From NCBI GenBank assembly GCA_031401675.1, contig JANNRR010000069.1, positions 1-11,569 on the forward strand: a stretch of 11,569 nt of DNA. The letters run 5' to 3'. The DNA is from JANNRR01 sp031401675 (GTDB taxonomy: Bacteria > Pseudomonadota > Alphaproteobacteria > Rhodobacterales > Rhodobacteraceae). Made by a program: the position numbers and the translations under genes. Positions 4,983 to 11,569 of the stretch are shown here, piece by piece (within the stretch, counting starts at the first letter, position 1; each line of letters starts with the position of its first letter). The notes beneath the pieces were generated by a model. That model was not told the DNA's origin. It did not search any database and saw nothing but the letters and a program-made list of their open reading frames with translations.

Positions 4983-6539
4983 TTGGCCGCTGTTCTGTGG
5001 AGTGCGGGCCTTGGCCAACCGGCATTGGCCCAAGACGATACGATGGTCGTCAACATTGCGTCGGCGCCCAGCAATCTTGACCCGGCTTGGACCTGTGGGC
5101 TCTGGGACATCGGCTTTGTGCAGAATTTCTATGTACGACTGACCCAGTATGGCGAAAAGCCGGGTCCTGACGGCACCACAGTATTCGATTCGTCCAACAT
5201 CGTGCCCTATCTGGCCGAATCCTGGACGATTTCGGACGACGGCAAGACCTATACTTTCAAGCTGCATGAAGGCTGGAAGTTTCCGAGCGGCAACCCGGTC
5301 GACTCGACGGCGGTCAAGTATTCGTTCGAGCGGGCGTTGAAGATGAATGGCTGCGGGGCCTATTACCTGTTGGACGGCTTTTACACACCACCACTGATCG
5401 AATCCATATCGACCCCTGATCCGACAACGCTGATCATTCAGCTGGCTCATCCGGACGCCAATGCCCTGCAGAACTGGGCGCAACCCGCGGGCTCGATCGT
5501 TGACGCCAGCCTGATCGAGGCGAATGGTGGTGTCGAGGCGGGCAAGCCCAATGAGTGGATGGCCGCGAATGTCGCAGGATCGGGCCCGTTCCTGCTGGAG
5601 TCCTACACCGCGAACCAAAGCGCAGCCTTGGTGGCCAACCCTGATTTCGGCGGTCCGGCGCCCGGTGTCGACAGGATTCAGGTCAACTGGATTTCTTCGG
5701 CCCCGACGCTTCTGTTGCAGGCACGGACGGGTCAGGCGGATGTGACGCTTGGCATGGCAAAACAGCCGGCCTCGACCTTGCTCGACAATCCGGATGTCCG
5801 GGTCATCGCCAATTCGGTGGCCGTTTCGCAGATGGTAATTCTGCCGAACACGAAAGCGCCGTGGGACAATATCAAGGTCCGCGAGGCCGTGACTTATGCG
5901 GTGCCCTATCAGGATATCCTCGACAAGATCGCCTTTGGCTGCGGGACCCTGTTCTATGGGGCCCTGATGCCGACGATGGCCGAGTTCAACCCCGACCTCT
6001 CGGCCCCCAGGCCGTTCGATATTGAAAAGGCCAAGGCGCTGATCGCGGAAAGCGGCTTGGCCACGCCGATTCCGGTCGAGCTGACGCTGCTGGAAGGCGA
6101 TGCGGTTCAGTCGCAGATTGCGACGATCCTGCAATCGACATGGAAAGAGATCGGCATCGACATGACCATCCGCATCGTGCCAGCGGCCGAGTTCCAGGAT
6201 CTGGCCGAAGGTCACAAGGCCCAGACGCTGATGCGACTGGACGGACCGGGCGTCATCGAGGCGGGCTACTTCCTTGGCTATGACATGATCTGCGATTATG
6301 ATTTCAACCTGACCGAAGTCTGTCTGCCGGACGCCGAAAAGCTGCTGGCCGAAGCGCGCCAGACCAATGATATGGCCCTGCGCGCCGCGAACTTCGACGA
6401 GATCACCAAGATATGGATCGCGGCCTCGCCCAAGGTCTATCTCTTCGAGGACAAGATGCTCTCGATCCTCAGCAATCGGGTGGACAGGTACCATTTCGCC
6501 CACGAGATGGATTTCAAGACCTGGTCACTGAAAGAATAA
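4983..6539 (+). CDS. ABC transporter substrate-binding protein, family 5 (peptide/opine/nickel type), 5' end lost to IS66-b
   Basis: This is a periplasmic solute-binding protein of the SBP_bac_5 family, the capture component of a Dpp/Opp-type importer. Typical features are the N-terminal 'SAPSNLDPAWTCG', 'LAESWTISDDGKTYTFKLHEGWKFPSGNPVDSTAVKYSF' in separate blocks around residues 73-112, and later 'APWDNIKVREAV'. Gene sequence begins at 4965, right after the IS66-b end, with PKAALCLAAVLWSAGLG and an ALA|QDD signal-peptidase site, so only the initiating Met and a few n-region residues are gone. No ATG, GTG or TTG occurs in frame between the stop at 4896-4898 and the TTG at 4983. From TTG 4983 the product is 518 residues with a signal peptide lacking its basic start. 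Translation and export are probably poor. The ligand cannot be read from sequence; the neighbouring hydantoinase genes hint at a cyclic amide or amino-acid derivative. Confidence 0.85.
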   Translation: MAAVLWSAGLGQPALAQDDTMVVNIASAPSNLDPAWTCGLWDIGFVQNFYVRLTQYGEKPGPDGTTVFDSSNIVPYLAESWTISDDGKTYTFKLHEGWKFPSGNPVDSTAVKYSFERALKMNGCGAYYLLDGFYTPPLIESISTPDPTTLIIQLAHPDANALQNWAQPAGSIVDASLIEANGGVEAGKPNEWMAANVAGSGPFLLESYTANQSAALVANPDFGGPAPGVDRIQVNWISSAPTLLLQARTGQADVTLGMAKQPASTLLDNPDVRVIANSVAVSQMVILPNTKAPWDNIKVREAVTYAVPYQDILDKIAFGCGTLFYGALMPTMAEFNPDLSAPRPFDIEKAKALIAESGLATPIPVELTLLEGDAVQSQIATILQSTWKEIGIDMTIRIVPAAEFQDLAEGHKAQTLMRLDGPGVIEAGYFLGYDMICDYDFNLTEVCLPDAEKLLAEARQTNDMALRAANFDEITKIWIAASPKVYLFEDKMLSILSNRVDRYHFAHEMDFKTWSLKE

Positions 6540-6545
6540 TCACGG

Positions 6546-6573
6546 TGCCGGCCTCTCATCGGAAAGGCCGGCA
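6546..6573 (+). terminator. GC-rich hairpin after the binding-protein gene (attenuator or mRNA stabiliser)
   Basis: TGCCGGCCT (6546-6554) and AGGCCGGCA (6565-6573) make a perfect nine-pair stem with a ten-base loop, seven bases after the stop codon. Only three T follow, so it is at best a partial terminator. Stems in this position after binding-protein genes commonly protect the upstream message and lower expression of downstream genes; that role is inferred here. Confidence 0.6.
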
Positions 6574-6642
6574 TTTCCGTTCCATCGTGGCAGCCGGCGG
6601 TCCTTGACCTTTGCCGCAATTCTGGCCTTCTCGGAGTGGATC

Positions 6643-8677
6643 ATGGCAACACGCATTGGCGTCGATATCGGCGGCACCTTCACGGACCTTGTCTATTACG
6701 ACGAAGCGACCGGTCTGACCGGCGAAGGCAAGGTCGAAACCGTGCCCAAGGCGCCGGAGGAAGGCGTCATCGAGGCCGTGCGGCGCCATGTTCCCAAGAC
6801 CGAGATCGATGTGGCCGAACTGTTCCTTCATGGCACGACCGTCGGGCTGAATGCGCTTCTGGAACGCCGCGGTGCCAAGGTCGGGCTGTTGACGACCGAG
6901 GGATTCCGCGACGTGCTGGAAATCCGTCGGGGCGACCGGGCAGAGATGTACAACCTGTTCTGGCGGCAACCCGAATCCCTCGTCCCACGCCACCGCAGGC
7001 TTGGCATTATCGAGCGTATGGCAGGCAACGGACAGGAATTGGTGGCGCTGGACAAGGCCAGCGTTCTGGCCGCCTACAAGGGGCTGATCGACGCTGGCGC
7101 CGATGCCATTGCCGTGTGCCTGCTGCATGCCTATGCCAACCCGGCCCACGAACTTGGCGTCGAAAAAATCTTGCGAGAAGCGGGCTTTGCGGGTGCAATC
7201 TCGCTGTCGCACCGAATCTCCGGCGAATACCGCGAGTATGAGCGGACCTCGACCACGGTGATTGACGCCTTTGTCCGTGCACGGATGTCGAATTACCTCA
7301 AGCGCCTCGAATCACGGTTGCGCGAGCTTGGTTTCAAGGGCCTGTGCCTGATCACACGTTCAGGTGGCGGGTCGATGACCTTTGCCGAGGCCGAGGAGCG
7401 TCCCTTTGAAACCATCATGTCGGGCCCTGTTGCAGGTGCGCAGGGGTCGGGCGAACTTGCGCGGACTTTGGGGATCAAGTCATTGGTGACTGCGGATGTT
7501 GGCGGCACCAGTTTTGATACCGCCCTCATTCTGGATGGCTGGCCGCAAGTGCTCTACGAGGGAGATGTCGACGGCATGCCGGTTCAGACCCCTTGGGTCG
7601 ATGTGCGCTCCATCGGTGCCGGCGGCGGATCGCTGGCCTATGTCGATGCGGGTGGGTTGATGCGGGTCGGCCCGCAAAGCGCAGGCGCGGAACCCGGGCC
7701 TGCGGCATATGGCAAGGGTGGCACCCAGCCGACTGTCACCGATGCCGCGGCTTTTTTGGGAATGTTGGGCCGCGGGGTTCTTGCGTCGGGGATCACGCTG
7801 GATGTGGCAAAGTCGGCCATGGCGCTGAAGACGGTGGGAGTGCAGATCAACCGCGACGAGGAAGAAACCGCGCGGGGCATCCTGCTGATCGCCGCAGCCA
7901 GCATGGCCAATGCGATGCGCGAAGTCTCGGTTGAACAGGGCCTCGACCCGCGAGAAATGGTGCTGTTGTCTTTCGGGGGGGGCTGGGCCGCTGATGGCCA
8001 CGCTGCTCGCGGACGAATTGCAGATGGACAAGATCATCGTTCCACCTCTGGCTGGCAACTTTTCGGCCTGGGGCCTGCTGGGTGCAGATATGGTGCAGTC
8101 GGCGGCCCGGACACGGGTTCTGGACCTGACGCAAGCCAACATCGCCGTCGCCAACAGCCTACTTGCAGACCTATTCGACGAAGTTCAGCAGCGCAGCAGC
8201 GGGGTCAAGCGCGAGACGGTACGCTCCGCCCGTCTGGACCTGCGCTACAAGGGTCAGGAGCATTGGTTGACGCTGGACGTGCCGGTTGCGGCCAATGCGA
8301 TGTCCGTTTCGGCCGACCAGATCGCCGCCGATTTTTCCGCCGAGTACCTACGGACCTTCGGGCTTACGATGAACGAGGTCATCGAAATTGTTGCCACGCG
8401 CGCCAGCATTCGCGTTCCCTTGCCCCGACGTGAGCAGCGCGCCGCGACCAAGAGCGCGAAGAAATCGGCACTGGGCAATGACACCAACAGTTCCTATTCC
8501 TTTGCACTGAAGAAGCGGCTGCCTTTCCGACTGGTGAGCCGCGACGCGATTTCCAGCGATTTCGATGGTCCGGCCATCATCACCGAAAACACCGCCACGC
8601 TGTATCTGGATGCCGGTTGGCGGGCATCGACGGGCGAACACGGCGAGTTGGTGCTGATCCGGGTTGCCCTGCAATGA
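6643..8677 (+). pseudogene. hyuA: Hydantoinase/oxoprolinase family subunit A (HyuA-like), frameshifted
   Basis: This is the ATP-binding subunit of the N-methylhydantoinase / 5-oxoprolinase / acetone carboxylase superfamily. With HyuB it would open a cyclic amide, or activate a carbonyl substrate, at the expense of ATP in the cytoplasm. Visible motifs are the phosphate-binding GVDIGGTFTD (6-15), LFLHGTTVGLNALLERRGAKVG (about 60-81, hydantoinase A N-terminal domain), TRSGGGSM, TADVGGTSFDTALI (about 283-296) and AGAEPGPAAYGKGG. At codon 446 the frame leaves homology; the next frame continues with GAGPLMATLLADELQM to a normal end at 8675-8677. Removing one G from the G8 run gives a normal 677-residue protein. 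The start is ATG 6643 with GGAG six bases upstream. The unshifted frame runs on to a stop at 8431-8433 with about 150 unrelated residues. It may be a true pseudogene, a slippage-corrected gene or a base-calling error. Confidence 0.88.
7975..7982 (+). other. G8 homopolymer frameshift in hyuA
   Basis: TTC followed by eight G and CTGGGCCG reads F-G-G-G-W-A in the upstream frame. With seven G it reads F-G-G-A-G-P-L, the conserved hydantoinase A sequence. The defect is therefore one extra G in a homopolymer. Confidence 0.85.
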
Positions 8678-8728
8678 CCGGACCGGCAGTTCAGACCACC
8701 CCGAGACGCGAAACGAGGAGAGCGGCAG

Positions 8729-10474
8729 ATGAAGGATGAATCGATCGTAGTCTCGCGGGCCGGAGTCGTGCGGACGGGCGTTTCGGCAGATGCCGATCCG
8801 ATCACCACGGAAGTGGTGCGCCACGCTCTCAATTCTGCCGCCAATCAGATGAAGCGGGCGCTGGTGCGAACCGCCTTTTCACCTGTCATCTACGAAGTGC
8901 TTGATTTTGCTGTGGCAATCTATGACCCGGAGTTGCGGTTGCTGTCGCAGGCTCCAAGCTTGCCTCTGTTCATGGGTACGCTCAGTTTCTGCGTCGACGA
9001 GGCGGTCAAAAGCATAGGCGGGCCCGACAAACTGGTCGATGGCGACATCATCATCTACAACTGGCCCTATGGCACCGGCTCGCACGCGCAAGACCTTGCC
9101 GTGGTGATGCCGGTCTTTGCCAAGGGCAACGAGTTGATCGGCTATACCGTGATCAAGGGCCATTGGCTTGATATCGGCGGCAAGGACCCCTACTGCACCG
9201 ACACCATCGATGTGTACCAGGAAGGCACATTCTATCCCGGTGTGCGGATCTACAAGGGAGGTGTGCGGGACGAGGATATCTACCGCATCATCATGGCCAA
9301 CAGCCGGGTGCCCAAGATGATCGCGGGCGACCTGAATGCCGAAGTTGTCGGGGTTCGCACCGGGGCCCGTGCATTTCGCGAAGTCTTTGAACGGTTCGGC
9401 GGCAAGGTGTTCCGCGACTGTGTCGAGGCCATGTTCGACCATTCCGAACGCATGGTGCGGTCTTACTTCGAGAAGATCCCCGACGGGCGCTATGTCGGTC
9501 AGGGCCGGATGGACAATAGCGGCGTCACCAAGGACAGCATTCCCTTTGACGTGGCGGTCGAGATCAAGGGCTCGGAGGTCCATCTTGACTTCTCGGACGC
9601 GCCGCCCTCGGTGGGTGGGCCGATGAACTGCCCACTGCCTTCGACCATCTCGACCAGCCGGGTCGCGATCTCGATGCTCGCAGGCTACGGCGAGGCTCCG
9701 AACGAAGGCCATTTCCGCCCGATCACGGTGCACACAAAGCCGGGTACGCTGTTTCACCCCTTGCCGCCCGCACCCTGCTTTCTTTACGGCTGGCCCGCGT
9801 TGCAGGCGATCGAAGTCATCTACGGGGCGATCGCCAAAGTGGCCCCGGAAAAAGCCCCGGCATCGAGCGGGGGCTGCATTTACGGCTGCGTCTGGTGGGG
9901 AACGCGGGAGGATACCGGCGAGCCCTGGGCCGACGGCGCACCCCATCCTTGCGGGCAGGGTGCATGGCATGACGGTGACGGCGGCACGATGCTGCACATT
10001 GCCGAATCCGCCACCCGCTTCACGCCCATCGAAGTTTGGGAAACCCGAAATCCCTGGCTGATCGACAAGGTCGAACTTTCGCAGGACAGTTGTGGCCCCG
10101 GACAATTCCGCGGCGGACCGGGCGTCGATTTCCACTTCCGCATGGTCGAGCAGTCCTTCGTCACGACGGTGGTCGAACGTACCGAGTTTGCGCCATGGGG
10201 GCTGGAAGGCGGCGGTGAAGCACGGGCCAACATCGCCGGGGTGCGCTATCCTGACGGCAGCTATGTCTCGCGGCCCAAGGAAACTCGCATCGTGGTGCCC
10301 AAGGATGCGGTGGTGGAACTCAGGACAGGCGGCGGCGGCGGTTATGGCCCGGCGAAACTGCGCAAGGTCGAGGCGGTTCTGGCCGACCTGCGCGACGGAT
10401 ACATCAGCGAGGAGTTCGCCCGCAAACACTATCCGCAGGCTGCAGACGCGATCACTGCCACTCGGAGGACCTGA
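8729..10474 (+). CDS. hyuB: Hydantoinase/oxoprolinase family subunit B (HyuB-like)
   Basis: This 581-residue partner of HyuA is of normal length. The hydantoinase B domain covers about 22-555. Recognisable blocks are DFAVAIYDPELRLLSQ (59-74), DGDIIIYNWPYGTGSHAQD (104-122), GHWLDIGG (144-151), EGTFYPGVRIYKGG (165-178), GDLNAEVVGVRTGARAF (200-216) and a C-terminal TGGGGGYG loop (about 533-540). The subunit supplies much of the substrate site in hydantoinase, oxoprolinase and acetone carboxylase complexes; which reaction applies here cannot be told from sequence. The start is ATG 8729 with GAGGAG (8715-8720) eight bases upstream. It lies 51 bases after hyuA, and the permease starts six bases after its stop. 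It looks intact, although its partner subunit is frameshifted. Confidence 0.93.
   Translation: MKDESIVVSRAGVVRTGVSADADPITTEVVRHALNSAANQMKRALVRTAFSPVIYEVLDFAVAIYDPELRLLSQAPSLPLFMGTLSFCVDEAVKSIGGPDKLVDGDIIIYNWPYGTGSHAQDLAVVMPVFAKGNELIGYTVIKGHWLDIGGKDPYCTDTIDVYQEGTFYPGVRIYKGGVRDEDIYRIIMANSRVPKMIAGDLNAEVVGVRTGARAFREVFERFGGKVFRDCVEAMFDHSERMVRSYFEKIPDGRYVGQGRMDNSGVTKDSIPFDVAVEIKGSEVHLDFSDAPPSVGGPMNCPLPSTISTSRVAISMLAGYGEAPNEGHFRPITVHTKPGTLFHPLPPAPCFLYGWPALQAIEVIYGAIAKVAPEKAPASSGGCIYGCVWWGTREDTGEPWADGAPHPCGQGAWHDGDGGTMLHIAESATRFTPIEVWETRNPWLIDKVELSQDSCGPGQFRGGPGVDFHFRMVEQSFVTTVVERTEFAPWGLEGGGEARANIAGVRYPDGSYVSRPKETRIVVPKDAVVELRTGGGGGYGPAKLRKVEAVLADLRDGYISEEFARKHYPQAADAITATRRT
10464..10468 (+). promoter_or_regulatory. 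Ribosome-binding site inside the hyuB end supporting the GTG start of the permease
   Basis: GGAGG lies twelve bases before GTG 10481 and within the last codons of hyuB. No ATG gives a better N-terminus, so this site supports the GTG start and suggests the permease is translationally coupled to hyuB. Confidence 0.5.
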
Positions 10475-10480
10475 AAGCAG

Positions 10481-11308
10481 GTGCTGCGGTTTGCCGGCAA
10501 CAATATAGAGTTGAGTGCAGCAATTTTCGCGCTGACGCTTTTGGTGGCCTGCGGTGTCTTTGGACCGTTGATCTGGCAGGTCGATCCGAATGCGGTAGAT
10601 CTTCTTGCCTCGTTGAGCGGTCCTTCGCTGGCGCATCCGATGGGCACGGACGACGTGGGCCGCGACATCCTGGCGCGCTTCAATCAGGGGGCGCGAATAT
10701 CCCTGACAGTTGCAACCATCGCGACTTTGGCCAGCATGATCGTCGGCGGGCTCTTGGGCATCGTCGCCGGACTCGTGCGCGGTTGGGTCGATGAAGTCAT
10801 CTCGACTGCGATGGACGCGCTCCTCGCCTTTCCGCCGCTGATCTTCGCCATCGCCGTCGCCATTGCCCTGGGGGCAAGCGAAAGCTCGGCCACGATCGGC
10901 ATCACGGTTGCTGCAGTGCCGTTTTATGCCCGGCTCCTGCGCAGCGATGTGCTGAAGATCCGCGAAATGACCTACGTCGAGGCGGCGATTGCCGCGGGTA
11001 TTCCGTTCCAGTCGCTGGTGATCCGGCACATCGCGCCACAGCTGTATTCAACCCTGTTGATCGAGGCAGCTGCGGTTTTCGGCTTTGCCATTCTGACCCT
11101 TGCTGCATTGGGTTTTGTCGGTCTGGGTGCCCAGCCGCCGACGCCTGAATGGGGCAACATGATTACCGAAGGTCTGCCCTATTCGTTGACCGGGCAGTGG
11201 TGGCTTGGCGTCTTTCCGGGGCTTGGCGTGTTGGTGGCTTCGGTAGCAACCGGGTTGATCGCTGATCGGCTGCGCGATTTCTATGATCCCAAGACCCATG
11301 CCAGATAG
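10481..11308 (+). CDS. ABC transporter permease, DppC/OppC type
   Basis: This 275-residue inner-membrane permease has membrane segments at about 11-32, 76-98, 112-131, 137-154, 195-217 and 243-262. The DppC/OppC signature HPMGTDDVGRDILARFNQGARISL occurs at 52-75. The EAA loop that contacts the ATPase is EAAIAAGIPFQSLVIRHIAP (167-186), and the conserved LGFVGLGAQPPTPEWGNMI sits at 210-228. The protein would pair with a DppB-type permease and two ATPases to import the ligand of the binding protein upstream. The start is GTG, six bases after hyuB, with GGAGG upstream. The gene looks intact and slightly short at the N-terminus compared with many family members. Its DppB partner next door is broken. 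Confidence 0.93.
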   Translation: MLRFAGNNIELSAAIFALTLLVACGVFGPLIWQVDPNAVDLLASLSGPSLAHPMGTDDVGRDILARFNQGARISLTVATIATLASMIVGGLLGIVAGLVRGWVDEVISTAMDALLAFPPLIFAIAVAIALGASESSATIGITVAAVPFYARLLRSDVLKIREMTYVEAAIAAGIPFQSLVIRHIAPQLYSTLLIEAAAVFGFAILTLAALGFVGLGAQPPTPEWGNMITEGLPYSLTGQWWLGVFPGLGVLVASVATGLIADRLRDFYDPKTHAR

Positions 11309-11329
11309 CCAGGTCGCTCAACTGTGTTG

Positions 11330-11509
11330 ATGTTTGCCGCAAGCCGCTTCATTCGGGCCTGCATCACGCTGGTCACTGCCTCGCTGATCGCCTTTCTGGT
11401 GCTGCGCGCCATGCCGTCAAACCCGGTCCGAAGGCTTATCCCTCTGAAGCCGGTTCCTCTACATGTTGATTTGGCCGGGCAGCCTGTGAAGCCCGCTTTT
11501 GGGACGTAG
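11330..11509 (+). pseudogene. ABC transporter permease, DppB/OppB type, only the first ~34 codons
   Basis: ATG 11330 (or GTG 11324, with two extra residues) starts MFAASRFIRACITLVTASLIAF, then LVLRAMPSNPV. This is the typical beginning of a DppB/OppB permease: a short basic start, one membrane helix, then an 'R.MPG/SNP' motif. Homology stops at about 11428-11431. The frame continues as RLIPLKPVPLHVDLAG and ends at TAG 11507-11509, which is unlike the family (usually over 300 residues). The gene is therefore truncated by a foreign sequence. It follows the DppC-type gene by 15-21 bases and would have completed the permease pair. Confidence 0.8.
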
Positions 11510-11569
11510 TCGGGGTGAAAATGCTGCGACTGGTCGGTGGCGGCGGGTGCGTGGAGCCGGTTTCTGGCT
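11432..11569. other. Unassigned sequence at the right edge, likely an end of another mobile element
   Basis: These 138 bases do not continue the permease. On the minus strand a frame is open from the window edge down to a TAA at 11436-11438, encoding a Ser/Thr/Pro-rich tail that ends HVEEPASEG. On the plus strand a short frame with MLRLVGGGGCVEPVSG is also open. Neither is enough to name a family. A repeat with 1-1314 or IS66-b is not evident. A mobile-element end is the simplest reason for a permease to stop this way, but the exact junction (about 11429-11464) is uncertain. Confidence 0.3.

Noticed and set aside
4779..6503. A 574-codon open frame on the minus strand opposite the binding-protein gene
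   Set aside because: It is a shadow of a real gene, crosses the IS66-b right end into tnpC, and its composition (rich in Arg, Gly, His, Asp) is typical of antisense reading in GC-rich DNA.
6604..6642. An earlier TTG start for HyuA at 6604
   Set aside because: The extra 13 residues do not fit the family, which begins just before the GVDIGGTFTD motif; ATG 6643 has a good ribosome-binding site.
8879..11029. A 716-codon open frame on the minus strand opposite hyuB and the permease
   Set aside because: It lies antisense to two well-recognised genes, has no family resemblance and reflects GC-rich third-position bias in the true genes.

Overview
The window is GC-rich, and its gene content and insertion sequences resemble those of an alphaproteobacterium, possibly a Rhodobacterales/Paracoccus-type genome or plasmid. 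The taxon is inferred from protein style, not measured. The left 43% (1-4964) is a pile of insertion sequences. The right part (4965-11431) is one rightward operon for uptake and ATP-dependent opening of a small cyclic amide or related compound. The last ~140 bases are foreign to that operon.

Layout of the left part. (i) 1-1314 is the right-hand portion of a first IS66-family element (IS66-a): the last 15 codons of tnpB, and a tnpC cut off before its third catalytic residue. (ii) 1315-4964 is a second, different IS66-family element (IS66-b). It has recognisable 23-bp terminal inverted repeats starting GTAA and intact tnpA, tnpB and tnpC. (iii) 1361-2411 is an IS630-family element, flanked by TA, inserted in reverse orientation into the left leader of IS66-b between its terminal repeat and tnpA. 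Its transposase is split over two frames at a run of eight A. The flanks of IS66-b do not share an 8-bp duplication: IS66-a lies on the left and a transporter gene on the right. The present arrangement therefore looks like the product of recombination or deletion, not of one simple insertion.

Layout of the right part. A family-5 (peptide/opine/nickel type) periplasmic binding protein (4983-6539) has lost its start codon and the beginning of its signal peptide to the right end of IS66-b. A hairpin follows. Next come a hydantoinase/oxoprolinase A subunit (6643-8677) broken by one extra G in a run of eight G, an intact B subunit (8729-10474), an intact DppC/OppC-type permease (10481-11308), and the first ~34 codons of a DppB/OppB-type permease, which then runs into unrelated sequence at about 11430. 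In an intact relative the system would bind a solute in the periplasm, import it through the two permeases powered by ATPases (not in this window), and cleave it in the cytoplasm with the HyuA/HyuB complex.

The picture is a catabolic operon in decay: three of its five visible genes are broken, and mobile DNA abuts it on the left and probably on the right. I found no RNA genes, CRISPR array, phage genes or clear new defence system. The most interesting items are the mismatched flanks of IS66-b, the palindromes with a GACGTC core just inside both ends of IS66-b, two homopolymer frameshift sites of eight bases, and possible RNA switches at the tnpB-tnpC junctions.
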